Origin: Kiritimatiellaceae bacterium
GTDB lineage: Bacteria > Verrucomicrobiota > Kiritimatiellia > Kiritimatiellales > Tichowtungiaceae
Length of the DNA stretch: 64,000 nt
Reading direction: 5' to 3'
Assembly: GCA_013141415.1 (NCBI GenBank)
Contig: JABFQY010000001.1
Coordinates: forward strand, 310,001-374,000
Below the pieces are notes generated by a model. It saw nothing but the letters and a program-made list of their open reading frames with translations, was not told the origin of the DNA and made no database searches. Of this stretch, positions 54,819 to 62,932 are shown in pieces (within the stretch, counting starts at the first letter, position 1; each line of letters starts with the position of its first letter). A program made the translations under genes and the position numbers.

Positions 54819-56507
54819 TTACCCGCGGTAGCGGTTGGTGATGGGCATGCGGCGGTCACGTCCGAAGGCTTTCGGTGTGATCTTAATGCCGGGCGGACCT
54901 TGTCGGCGTTTGTATTCGCTGAGGTCAACCAGCCGGACGGCTTTACGCACGGCGGCTTCGTCGAATCCGGCGGCGAGCATTTCGGCGACGCCCATATCTT
55001 TTTCGACGTAGGCTTCGAGAATCGGATCGAGCACGTCGTACGGCGGGAGCGAGTCGCTGTCTTTCTGGTCGGGCCGCAGTTCAGCCGTTGGCGGACGGTC
55101 GATGGTGGACGGCGGAATGACAACGCCCTGCCGGTTGCGCCAGCGGCAGAGATCGAACACCAGTGTTTTCGGAACGTCTTTGATGACGGCGAAGCCGCCA
55201 GCCATATCGCCGTAGAGCGTGCAGTAGCCGGTGGCAAACTCGCTCTTATTGCCGGTGGTGAGCACCAGCCAGCCGAACTTATTCGAGAGCGCCATAATCA
55301 GCGTACCGCGAATGCGCGCCTGGAGATTTTCTTCGGTCAGATCCGGCTGCGCGCTTTTCCAGACTTCGGCCAGCGCGCCGGTGAATTTTTCGTAGATCGG
55401 GAAAATCGGAATGGTGTGGAATTCAACGCCGAGGTTTTTGGTGATCAGTCCGGCGTCGGAAAGGGTTTCGTTTGATGAATACTGCGACGGCATGGTGACG
55501 GCGGCGACGCGGTCTTTGCCGAGCGCGTCAACCGCCAGCGTCAGTACCAGCGCGGAATCAATTCCGCCGCTGACGGCGACCACGGTTTTCTTGAAGCCGT
55601 TCTTGTTTACATAATCACGCAGACCGAGCTTGAGCGCTTCATAAACCTCCTCGACCGGATCGAGCGAGTCCCAATCCTTGGAACTTGTAGGACGCGCTTC
55701 CCGTATTCGGGAGCGTGTGTCATTTTGCTCGCATGCAGAACACAAGCTCTCTGGATACAGAGAAGCTTGTCCTACAACGGTCGGTATCAGCGTGTGTTCA
55801 ACAAAAAGCGGAGCGCGGGCGGTGACGTTTCCGGCGGCATCGAAAGCGGCGCTGCCGCCGTCGAAGACCAGTTCATCCTGTCCGCCGACCTGATTGCAAA
55901 AGAGCAGCGCCGCGTTGAGTTTCCTGGCGGCGGCGGCGAAAACCGCTTCGCGCTCAAACCGCTTGCCGCGGTGATATGGTGACGCCGACAGATTAATCAC
56001 CAGTTCCGGCCTTTCAGCGGCGAGTGCGCGGCAGGCGTCGCCGTCGGGCTGCCACGAATCTTCGCAGATGTGAATGCCGACTTTGGTGCCGAAGGCGTCA
56101 AAAGTGAAGGCTTCGTTTCCTGCATCAAAGACCCGTTTTTCGTCAAAGACGCCGTAGTTCGGCAGAAGCATTTTGCGGTAGATGCCGACGACTTTACCGG
56201 CGTGAAAAACCACGGCGGCGTTATAGCGGCCGGTGCCGTCGGTCAGCGGCGCGCCGACGACGGTGTAAACCTGTTTCGGCAGATTATCCGCCAGCCGCTT
56301 GAGCTGTTTATCGCAGTCCTGAATGAATTGCGGACGGAGGACAAGGTCTTCCGGCGGATAACCGCACAGCGCCAGTTCCGGAAAAACGATCAGCTGTGCG
56401 CCGGTTCCCGCCGCGCCTTCGGCATCGGCGATCATGCGTCCGGCATTTTCCTCCAGCGCCCCGACGGCGGGGTTCATCTGGATTAAAGCTGTTTTTAGAT
56501 GGTTCAT
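54819..56507 (-). CDS. nadE: Glutamine-dependent NAD+ synthetase with a repeat-derived linker
   Basis: Amidates nicotinate adenine dinucleotide to NAD+. The 562-residue protein joins an N-terminal nitrilase-type glutaminase (catalytic triad Glu in FPELALCGYPPEDL, Lys in KMLLPNYGVFDEKR, Cys in HICEDSW) to a C-terminal synthetase with the ATP loop SGGIDSALVL. Residues about 244-275 come from an in-frame 93-base palindromic repeat (GQASLYPESLCSACEQ and following) and lie exactly between the two domains, just before DPVEEVYEALKLGLRDY. The insertion is therefore probably tolerated. It follows the lipoprotein gene by one base. Confidence 0.95.
   Translation of the reverse strand: MNHLKTALIQMNPAVGALEENAGRMIADAEGAAGTGAQLIVFPELALCGYPPEDLVLRPQFIQDCDKQLKRLADNLPKQVYTVVGAPLTDGTGRYNAAVVFHAGKVVGIYRKMLLPNYGVFDEKRVFDAGNEAFTFDAFGTKVGIHICEDSWQPDGDACRALAAERPELVINLSASPYHRGKRFEREAVFAAAARKLNAALLFCNQVGGQDELVFDGGSAAFDAAGNVTARAPLFVEHTLIPTVVGQASLYPESLCSACEQNDTRSRIREARPTSSKDWDSLDPVEEVYEALKLGLRDYVNKNGFKKTVVAVSGGIDSALVLTLAVDALGKDRVAAVTMPSQYSSNETLSDAGLITKNLGVEFHTIPIFPIYEKFTGALAEVWKSAQPDLTEENLQARIRGTLIMALSNKFGWLVLTTGNKSEFATGYCTLYGDMAGGFAVIKDVPKTLVFDLCRWRNRQGVVIPPSTIDRPPTAELRPDQKDSDSLPPYDVLDPILEAYVEKDMGVAEMLAAGFDEAAVRKAVRLVDLSEYKRRQGPPGIKITPKAFGRDRRMPITNRYRG
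55685..55777. repeat. In-frame palindromic repeat inside nadE
   Basis: A 93-base element (31 codons) with exact inverted ends TTGTAGGAC (55685-55693) and GTCCTACAA (55769-55777). Inner hairpins are CTTCCCGTATTCGGGAG and CTCTCTGGATACAGAGA. The right-hand 38 bases occur again, inverted and with one mismatch, at 61918-61955. The left-hand part recurs near 61976. It has no stop in the nadE frame. Confidence 0.9.
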
Positions 56508-56508
56508 G

Positions 56509-56799
56509 TTACTTGGCCAGCAGAGCGGCCGCCTGAACGGCCGTGGAGTCTCCTCCGGCGCTTTTTGCCACTTTGGTTCCGGCTTTTACGCCAGCTACGG
56601 TGACATCTCCGGCGACGCCGATCGACGTGGTGGCTACTTTTCCGGCGGCTTTAATCGGCGTGGTAATCATTTTGGTACAGCCGGATGTCAGGACGACAAG
56701 GAGAACCGCAGAACACCGAACAGAGAATAACGAATTTCTAAGTGAAGAGCCTTTCACCCGCCCTTCGGAGTTCAGAGTTCCTTGTTCGATATTCGGCAT
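56509..56799 (-). CDS. Small lipoprotein with a repeat-derived N-terminus
   Basis: A frame of 96 codons encoding a lipoprotein signal (SAVLLVVLTSGC, lipobox LTSGC). The mature tail, TKMITTPIKAAGKVATTSIGVAGDVTVAGVKAGTKVAKSAGGDSTA, is rich in Ala, Gly, Thr and Val. The first 30 or so codons coincide with a repeat element. The start could be the ATG at 56799, 3 bases after guaB, or a GTG at 56757 that would give a compact signal peptide (VKGSSLRNSLFSVRCSAVLL). It ends one base before nadE. Function unknown. Confidence 0.55.
   Translation of the reverse strand: MPNIEQGTLNSEGRVKGSSLRNSLFSVRCSAVLLVVLTSGCTKMITTPIKAAGKVATTSIGVAGDVTVAGVKAGTKVAKSAGGDSTAVQAAALLAK
56711..56794. repeat. Repeat with GAACACCGAACA/TGTTCGATATTC ends
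   Basis: Imperfect inverted ends (10 of 12 positions), GAACACCGAACA at 56711-56722 and TGTTCGATATTC at 56783-56794. The sequence type (short blocks like GAATATCGAACAAGGAA and TTCGTTATTCTCTGTTC) resembles repeats seen widely between genes in PVC genomes. Here it overlaps the 5' part of the lipoprotein gene. Confidence 0.5.
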
Positions 56800-56802
56800 T
56801 CC

Positions 56803-58293
56803 CTACCGCCGGTAGTTCGGGGCTTCTTTGGTGATCTTGATGTCGTGGGCGTGGCCTTCGAGCGCTCCGGCGTGGGAAACGCGGATGAACTGTCCGTTTT
56901 CCTGCAGTTCAGGAATGGTGCGGCATCCGCAGTAGCCGAGACTGGCCTGCAGGCCGCCGCTGTACTGCTTGAGCATTTTGCTGACGGCTCCGGCGTAGGG
57001 AACAACACCTTCGATACCCTGCGGAACGAGATCGTCTTCTGCGCCGTCTTTCTGTCCGTAGCGCTGGCGGGAGCCTTCGCGCGACTTCATGGCGTCGAGA
57101 CTGCCCATGCCGCGATAGACGACGAACTGGCGGCCTTCGTAAAGAATTTTTTCACCGGGGCTTTCGTCGGTACCGGCGAGAACGGAACCCATCATGACGC
57201 TGGACGCACCGGCGACGAGCGCTTTGGCGATGTCGCCGGAGTGGCGGACGCCGCCGTCGGCGATGATCGGAATAGAACCTTTGAGCGCATCTGCGCAGTT
57301 ATAAATCGCGCTGATCTGCGGAATGCCGACTCCGGCGACGACGCGGGTGGTGCAGATGGAGCCGGGGCCGATGCCGACTTTTACGGCGTCTGCGCCCGCT
57401 TTGCGCAGAGCGAGCGCTGCTTCGCCGGTGGCGATGTTGCCCGCGATGACGTCGATACCGGGAAGATTCTTTTTGACCCACGCGGTCATTTCGATCACGC
57501 CTTTGCTGTGGCCGTGCGCGGTGTCAACGACCAGCACATCGACTTCGGCTCCGGCGAGGGCTTCGGCGCGGACATAGTCGCCGGGGCCGATGCCTGCGGC
57601 GGCGCGCAGGCGGTAGTGTTCGTCACGGTTATAGAGCGGGCGGGTGTTTTCGATCAGGTCGGCGACGTCGGTGTAACTGTAGAGACCGATCAGCTTGCCG
57701 TTTTTAACCAGCGGCAGTTTGCCGATTTTATTGGCCTTCATGATTTCGTAGGCCTGTCGCAGGTCGGTGCCTTCTGCCGCGGTGATGACATCCTTTGTCA
57801 TGATGTCGCCAGCGTGGACATTTTTATTGGCGGCGTACTTAATATCTTTGGTGGTCAGAATGCCGGCGAGGTTGCCGCCGTCGTCCAGAATCGGGAAGCC
57901 GCTGAAGCTGTAGCCTTTTTCCAGCCGGTGATGCTGAATCTGTGCGAGCGTCTGGTTGATGTTGAACGTGACCGGCTTGCTGATCAGTCCGTTGAGATAA
58001 TGTTTAACGCGAGCCACATCGCCCGCCTGCCGGTCTGGATCGAGATTTTTGTGGATGACGCCGATGCCGCCGTGAAGCGCCATCGCGATGGCCATGTCGG
58101 CTTCGGTCACGGTGTCCATCGCCGCGCTGAGGAACGGAATGTTCACCTTGATATTAGCGGTCAGGCGGCTGGTGATGTCGGTATCGCCGGGCAGGAAGTC
58201 GGCGTACTGGGTGATGAGGGAGACGTCGTCAAAGGTGAGCCCTTCAAAAGGAAAGGTGCTCATAAATTTATCGAGATACTTGTTCTGGCTCAT
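56803..58293 (-). CDS. guaB: Inosine-5'-monophosphate dehydrogenase
   Basis: Oxidises IMP to XMP, the committed step to GTP. The 496-residue protein has the TIM-barrel start [25 protein letters not shown]. Paired CBS domains occupy about residues 95-215 ([26 protein letters not shown]). The catalytic loop is [17 protein letters not shown], and the flap is [20 protein letters not shown]. First gene of guaB-lipoprotein-nadE on the minus strand, divergent from the RluA-type gene. Confidence 0.96.
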   Translation of the reverse strand: MSQNKYLDKFMSTFPFEGLTFDDVSLITQYADFLPGDTDITSRLTANIKVNIPFLSAAMDTVTEADMAIAMALHGGIGVIHKNLDPDRQAGDVARVKHYLNGLISKPVTFNINQTLAQIQHHRLEKGYSFSGFPILDDGGNLAGILTTKDIKYAANKNVHAGDIMTKDVITAAEGTDLRQAYEIMKANKIGKLPLVKNGKLIGLYSYTDVADLIENTRPLYNRDEHYRLRAAAGIGPGDYVRAEALAGAEVDVLVVDTAHGHSKGVIEMTAWVKKNLPGIDVIAGNIATGEAALALRKAGADAVKVGIGPGSICTTRVVAGVGIPQISAIYNCADALKGSIPIIADGGVRHSGDIAKALVAGASSVMMGSVLAGTDESPGEKILYEGRQFVVYRGMGSLDAMKSREGSRQRYGQKDGAEDDLVPQGIEGVVPYAGAVSKMLKQYSGGLQASLGYCGCRTIPELQENGQFIRVSHAGALEGHAHDIKITKEAPNYRR

Positions 58294-58449
58294 GGAATGT
58301 GTCCTTTTGCCGCAACAGCTTGGCGTTCAGTGCGGGTCGAGTCAATCCTGTTTTACGATTCTGCGCGTCTCGCCGGGTTTCGCAGATAAAACGGCGCTTT
58401 CAGGTTGTCCGTATTGATACGCGGAGGTTTTGAGGTACAGTTCGCACGG

Positions 58450-59349
58450 ATGAATTCATACAGCAAATCGGCGATTCCGTCTTATGTGACTCTTCCTGAG
58501 GGCGGCGGCTTTGCGACCATTTATGAGTTTATTGTGTTTCGGTTCCCGCGCATTCCGGAACCGGTCTGGCGCGAACGGATCGAACTCAACAAGGTGCGTT
58601 TCGATGATGGCAAGCTGATCGGTTTTGTTACCCCTTATCAGGCGCACCGCCGCATCTGTTATTTCCGGGAGGTCATCAATGAAACAAAGATTCCCTTTGA
58701 GGAAGAGGTGATCTTTGAGAATGACGACTTTCTGGTGGCCGATAAACCCCATTTTCTGCCGGTTCATCCTGCAGGGGAATATGTAAACGAGACGTTGATC
58801 ACGCGACTGCGCGCCAAGTATGGATATAAAGAGCTTGGCAGCGCGCACCGGATCGACCGATCAACCGCCGGCTTGGTGCTCTGCGTAAAAAACTGTTCAA
58901 AGCGTGGTTTGTACCAGCAGATGTTTAAGGAGGGATTGGTAAAAAAGATTTACCTCGCGGCGGGAACTCTTCCGGCGGAGACCGACCAAACTCACTGGCA
59001 CATTAAGGCGCGCATGGAACCCCGCGACCATTTTCATATGCAGATTGTTCCGGATGGGCCGGTCAATTCGGAGAGTATCATTAATCTCGTTGACCGCCGT
59101 GACGGGATCGGGTTGTTCCACCTGCAACCGGTAACGGGAAAAAAACATCAACTGCGCGTCCATCTCTGTGCGATCGGATCGGCCATTATCGACGACCCGT
59201 TGTATTCGGAGTATTCAGACATCGACGGGGATGATTATCAGCGGCCAATGCAGCTGCTGGCGCACCGCCTTGAATTCACGGATCCGGTCACGGGGAAACC
59301 GATGGAGTTCACGAGCAGACGGTCACTCCGCTCTTTCAGAGTTTTGTAG
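58450..59349 (+). CDS. RluA-family pseudouridine synthase
   Basis: Converts uridine to pseudouridine in RNA. The 299-residue protein has the catalytic motif SAHRIDRSTAGLVLCVKN with the essential Asp, preceded by EVIFENDDFLVADKPHFLPVHPAG. It continues KKIYLAAGTLP and PVTGKKHQLRVHLCAIGSAIIDDPLY. The N-terminal 60 residues form an S4-like region (PEPVWRERIELNKVRFDDGKLI). It resembles YfiF/RluA-like paralogues; the RNA target is uncertain. The ATG at 58450 is chosen over one 45 bases upstream from similarity of length. Confidence 0.88.
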   Translation: MNSYSKSAIPSYVTLPEGGGFATIYEFIVFRFPRIPEPVWRERIELNKVRFDDGKLIGFVTPYQAHRRICYFREVINETKIPFEEEVIFENDDFLVADKPHFLPVHPAGEYVNETLITRLRAKYGYKELGSAHRIDRSTAGLVLCVKNCSKRGLYQQMFKEGLVKKIYLAAGTLPAETDQTHWHIKARMEPRDHFHMQIVPDGPVNSESIINLVDRRDGIGLFHLQPVTGKKHQLRVHLCAIGSAIIDDPLYSEYSDIDGDDYQRPMQLLAHRLEFTDPVTGKPMEFTSRRSLRSFRVL

Positions 59350-59382
59350 CCGAAGCGCCGGGGAGCTGGTAGTTTTCGGCCC

Positions 59383-60243
59383 ATGTTAATTGTTCAATCC
59401 CAAAGCACGGATGTGTACCGCAATCTGGCGGTGGAAGAGTGGCTGCTCGACCACGCCGAAGGGCGCGGGCCGATTCTGTTTCTCTGCGTCAATGCGCCGT
59501 GCGTGGTGATCGGTAAAAACCAGAATCCGTGGCGCGAATGCCGGTTGTCGCTGATGGAAAAAGAGGGCGTGCCGCTGGCGCGGCGTATTTCCGGCGGCGG
59601 AGCGGTCTATCACGACGAAGGCAATCTGAACGTCGGCGTCATTGTGCCGCGTACAGAATACCGCGAAGAAAAGCAGTACGAACTGATTTTCCAAACTCTG
59701 GAAGAATTCGGAGTGAAAGCTTCCAAGCTTCGGAAAAACTCGCTGGCGGTGGATGGAAAGAAATTTTCCGGACAGGCTTTTAGCTTTCGCGGACAGCACG
59801 TTTTGCATCACGGCACATTGCTGGTGAACAGCGATCTGAACCGGCTGGGCCGCTACCTCGGCTCCGAAATTGAAGGAATCGAAACCAAAGCCGTCGCTTC
59901 CGTTCCGGCGGACGTCGCCAATCTTTCAACATTTGCGCCGGAGCTGACGGTTGAAAAAATTTCCGCTGCGCTGATTGAAACGTTCCGTGAGATGTATGGC
60001 AGGAATGTAGGACAGGCATCTTGCCTGTCTGAACAGGCTGGAAGCCTGTCCTACGTTGAGAAAAATATCACAGAAGTGGAGCTTCTTTCGATCATCGAAA
60101 AACTTTCTTCCAACGACTGGAAACTTTGCCACACTCCGTACTTTCAGGTGACGATCAGCGGCCAGACGCTTGATGTCGAAAAGGGCCGCATTACAAATCT
60201 GGAAGGCAGTCCGCCGTTTGGGGAGTGGGGACGGAGTCGATAA
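59383..60243 (+). CDS. lplA: Lipoate-protein ligase with a repeat-derived insertion
   Basis: Attaches lipoate to E2 and GcvH-type proteins. The 286-residue product has RRISGGGAVYHDEGNLNVGVI, the LRKNSLAVDGKKFSGQAFSF lysine motif, HHGTLLVNSDLNRLGRYLG and KAVASVPADVANL, all typical of LplA. Residues about 208-225 (VGQASCLSEQAGSLSYVE) come from an in-frame 50-base palindrome and fall in the linker before the small C-terminal domain, where family members vary. It follows the RluA-type gene by 33 bases. Confidence 0.93.
   Translation: MLIVQSQSTDVYRNLAVEEWLLDHAEGRGPILFLCVNAPCVVIGKNQNPWRECRLSLMEKEGVPLARRISGGGAVYHDEGNLNVGVIVPRTEYREEKQYELIFQTLEEFGVKASKLRKNSLAVDGKKFSGQAFSFRGQHVLHHGTLLVNSDLNRLGRYLGSEIEGIETKAVASVPADVANLSTFAPELTVEKISAALIETFREMYGRNVGQASCLSEQAGSLSYVEKNITEVELLSIIEKLSSNDWKLCHTPYFQVTISGQTLDVEKGRITNLEGSPPFGEWGRSR
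60006..60055. repeat. In-frame palindromic repeat inside lplA
   Basis: TGTAGGACAGGC at the left and GCCTGTCCTACG at the right are inverted ends (last base differs). Inside are two hairpins, GACAGGCATCTTGCCTGTC and ACAGGCTGGAAGCCTGT. It shares the TGTAGGAC/GTCCTAC ends with the nadE element and lacks a stop in the lplA frame. Confidence 0.88.
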
Positions 60244-60321
60244 TTAATAGGCGCCTTACGGCATTAACGGCTTTGGGCGGGAGCAAATCAATCGCCGCCG
60301 GGAATTTTCCGGCAATTGAGT

Positions 60322-60420
60322 AAAGCCGGAACTTAGAGCGGAGCTCGTAGATCCGGCTTAGAGGCGGGCGGTGCGACCGGATTTGCCGGATCCACGCCGG
60401 GATACGGCTGAGTTCCGGCA
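60322..60420. repeat. Hairpin repeats upstream of the alanine/sodium symporter
   Basis: Part of the 287-base gap after lplA. AAGCCGGA (60323-60330) pairs with TCCGGCTT (60352-60359), and the CCGGATTTGCCGG and TGCCGGAA-type blocks follow to 60420. The remaining gap up to 60530 shows a good ribosome site (GGAGG, about 60516-60520) but no clear promoter. No glycine riboswitch pattern could be traced. Confidence 0.45.
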
Positions 60421-60530
60421 GTACTTTCGTGCTGATTAGCGTCCATTCGCGGTTAAAAACTCTCTGTTCGCTTGCAGACGGCGGTCGGAATGTTTAACAC
60501 TTTCCGCATTCATCCGGAGGAAAAACTCTT

Positions 60531-61868
60531 ATGCAAACATTTGAAAAACTGATTTCCATTCTGTCGGGCTGGGTATGGGGTCCGCCGATGCTGATTCTGC
60601 TGGTCGGAACTGGCCTTTACCTGACGATCCGGCTCAAAGGGTTGCAATTTCGTGCTCTGCCGATGGCGTTCCGCATGATCTGGGAAAAAGACCACGGCCA
60701 CGCGGGCGATATCAGCCATTTTCAGGCGCTGATGACGGCGCTGGCGGCGACGGTCGGTATCGGCAATATCGTCGGCGTGGCGACGGCGATTACGCTCGGC
60801 GGCCCCGGCGCGGTGTTCTGGATGTGGATGACCGGTCTGGTCGGGATGGTGACGAAGTATTCTGAGGCGGTGCTGGCGGTGAAATACCGCGAACACGGCC
60901 CGCACGGAATGCGCGGCGGCCCGATGTATTATCTTTCCAAAGGCGTCGGCCTTCCGTGGCTCGGAACGCTGTTCGCCATCTTTACCGCGCTGGCGACATT
61001 CGGGATCGGCAATATGACGCAGGCCAATGCGACCGCCGGAATTTTTGCGACGGTCTTTCATGTCGAACCGTGGATCACCGGGCTGGTGCTGATGGTGCTG
61101 ACGGCGCTGGTGATTATCGGCGGCATCCGCTCCATCGGCAAATTCACCTCGTTCCTCGTGCCGGTGATGATTCTCGGCTACGTGATCGCCTCGCTGGTGG
61201 TGCTGGTGCTGAACGCAGGCGAGATTCCACACGCCTTCATGCTGATTTTCCGCCACGCGTTTTCTCCGGCGGCGGCCACCGGAGGATTCGCCGGAGCCAC
61301 GATAGCCGCCGCGATGCGTTTCGGGATTGCACGCGGCGTGTTTTCCAACGAGTCCGGGTTGGGCTCCGCGCCGATCGCCGCCGCAGCGGCCCGTACGCAT
61401 GATCCGGTCAAGCAGGCGCTGGTGAGCATGACTCAGACGTTTATTGACACGCTGGTGGTCTGCACGATGACCGCGCTGGTGATTCTGACGGCGACGTCCT
61501 GGACGAAAGGTATCGCTCCCGGCGAACTGACGAGCGCCAGTTTTGCCGAAACGCTGGGTGAAACGGGACGGATTATCGTGGCGATTTCCACCGCGCTGTT
61601 CGCCTATTCGACGCTGATCGGCTGGAACTATTACGGCGAGAAAGCGATCGAGTATTTGCTCGGGCCGCGCTCCATCCGCATCTACCGCATTATTTTCATC
61701 GCGGCGGTCATGGTCGGCTGTATGACCAAGCTGGAGCTGGTCTGGAATGTTTCCGACCTGATGAACGGGCTGATGGCGATTCCGAATCTGATCGGGCTGC
61801 TGGTGCTGTCCAAGGTGATCAAAGACGAAACCGACCGCTACTTCGAATCCGGCAAAAAGAAAAAATAG
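60531..61868 (+). CDS. Alanine or glycine/sodium symporter (AGCS family)
   Basis: An inner-membrane Na+-coupled amino-acid carrier. The 445-residue protein has about ten membrane helices and the family signatures GLQFRALPMAFRMIW, FQALMTALAATVGIGNIVGVATAI, GGPGAVFWMWMTGLVGMVTKYSEAVLAVKYRE, GPMYYLSKGV, and FGIARGVFSNESGLGSAPIAAAAART. Substrate choice between alanine and glycine cannot be told. GGAGG precedes the ATG. Transcribed alone, with a repeat region on each side. Confidence 0.95.
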   Translation: MQTFEKLISILSGWVWGPPMLILLVGTGLYLTIRLKGLQFRALPMAFRMIWEKDHGHAGDISHFQALMTALAATVGIGNIVGVATAITLGGPGAVFWMWMTGLVGMVTKYSEAVLAVKYREHGPHGMRGGPMYYLSKGVGLPWLGTLFAIFTALATFGIGNMTQANATAGIFATVFHVEPWITGLVLMVLTALVIIGGIRSIGKFTSFLVPVMILGYVIASLVVLVLNAGEIPHAFMLIFRHAFSPAAATGGFAGATIAAAMRFGIARGVFSNESGLGSAPIAAAAARTHDPVKQALVSMTQTFIDTLVVCTMTALVILTATSWTKGIAPGELTSASFAETLGETGRIIVAISTALFAYSTLIGWNYYGEKAIEYLLGPRSIRIYRIIFIAAVMVGCMTKLELVWNVSDLMNGLMAIPNLIGLLVLSKVIKDETDRYFESGKKKK

Positions 61869-61917
61869 TTCAGGGCCTGATTAGAGCATTTCACGAATGA
61901 AATGCCGCACCCATATT

Positions 61918-62067
61918 TTGTAGGACGAGCTTCTCTGTATCCAGAGAGCTTGTGTCCCATGCACGGGCAGGAGCACACACGCTCCCGAATACGGGACTCG
62001 ACCAAGGGGAGAGAGGCTTCACTATCGTGAAGCAACGCCCGAAGGAAGTGGCAACCGCGTCCTACAA
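61918..62067. repeat. Composite palindromic repeat, inverted partner of the nadE element
   Basis: Occupies most of the 223-base gap between convergent symporter and YdcF-like genes. It starts TTGTAGGACGAGC and ends GTCCTACAA (62059-62067). Bases 61918-61955 match the right part of the nadE repeat in inverted orientation with one mismatch. Bases near 61976-61991 (CACGCTCCCGAATACGGGA) match its left part. The extra middle contains GGCTTCACTATCGTGAAGC, a further hairpin. Confidence 0.88.
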
Positions 62068-62091
62068 GCGAATCGCACGGCATCTCAATTG

Positions 62092-62904
62092 TTAAGTGCT
62101 ATAAGGTGTGTACCTTGGACGGATGTGGCCGGAAAAGTTTTCGGTCAGCCGGTTGAAAGAATCCAGCACGGAGGCCGGAATATCGACGTGATTGATGAAA
62201 TTGTGTCCTTTGGGGCCGTAGCCGTTTTCGTCGTCACGCAGTCGCGGGATTTCGCCCATTACCAGCTTCAGGAAGCCGTCCATTTTATAATATCCGGCGT
62301 GAACCGGATTTTCAAAAGCGATTGCTCCGTTCTGAACCGTCAGAAGCGGAATGACCGGCGCGACGCAGTCGAAGGTGGTTGGCTCAGTTTCCCATCCGCG
62401 CAAAAACGCTTCACAGGTTCGGCGCTCCATCGTTGGATCCTGCAGGATAACCGCCGTCCGGGGCACAGCATTTTCTTTTCGTGCGACTTCCAGCGCGAAG
62501 GTTGCGTTGTTTCCGCAGTTGGTGGATTGGCGTTCGACCAGAATCCGTTCCGGCGGGACGCCGAGGAAGGTCGTCAGAATATCAAACAGCATGTCGGCCT
62601 CCGGACGGCCTACGGTCGGAACTTTTCCGTAGCGCGGATGGCGGGCAATATTGTCGCGCAGGTTTTGCGTGGAGTGCCCGATTCCGCCGACCACCATCAG
62701 CCCCGCCGCGAATCCGTTATGAAACGCTTCGGCGGTGATCTCGGCAAAGTCGGGCGACGTGATGCCGCCCAGCAGAATCAGGCGGTCGACCTGACGGATG
62801 CCGCGCCGGGCGAACAGTTCGGCGGAAGTCAGCTCCGTCAAATCCTGCCGGGCAAGAAAGCGGATGACGCAGTTGAGATCGTCAATTTGACGGCTATGCA
62901 TCAT
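62092..62904 (-). CDS. ydcF: YdcF-like DUF218 protein
   Basis: A 270-residue protein resembling E. coli YdcF over its whole length. Shared stretches include VVGGIGHSTQNLRDNIARHP, GRPEADMLFDIL, ESQSTNCGNNA-type RQSTNCGNNATFALEVAR, QDPTMERRTCEAFLR and LVMGEIPRLRDDENGYGPKGHNFINHVDIPA. E. coli YdcF binds S-adenosylmethionine and its role is unknown. It has no signal or membrane segment, unlike other DUF218 members (SanA, ElyC). It follows the aquaglyceroporin gene by 28 bases. Confidence 0.9.
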   Translation of the reverse strand: MMHSRQIDDLNCVIRFLARQDLTELTSAELFARRGIRQVDRLILLGGITSPDFAEITAEAFHNGFAAGLMVVGGIGHSTQNLRDNIARHPRYGKVPTVGRPEADMLFDILTTFLGVPPERILVERQSTNCGNNATFALEVARKENAVPRTAVILQDPTMERRTCEAFLRGWETEPTTFDCVAPVIPLLTVQNGAIAFENPVHAGYYKMDGFLKLVMGEIPRLRDDENGYGPKGHNFINHVDIPASVLDSFNRLTENFSGHIRPRYTPYST

Positions 62905-62932
62905 GCCTTGTTTTCCGTGACGACGCAGTTAT

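Noticed and set aside
56782-58389. A 535-codon open frame on the plus strand opposite guaB
   Set aside because: guaB is unmistakable on the other strand; the antisense product is repetitive in Asp, Gly, Val and Ala as expected from codon complementarity.
60244-60530. A glycine riboswitch upstream of the alanine/glycine symporter
   Set aside because: Such symporters often have one, but I could not trace the conserved core; the gap looks like hairpin repeats instead.
61838-62083. An 81-codon minus-strand frame in the gap after the symporter
   Set aside because: It is entirely the translation of the composite palindromic repeat and has no ribosome site.
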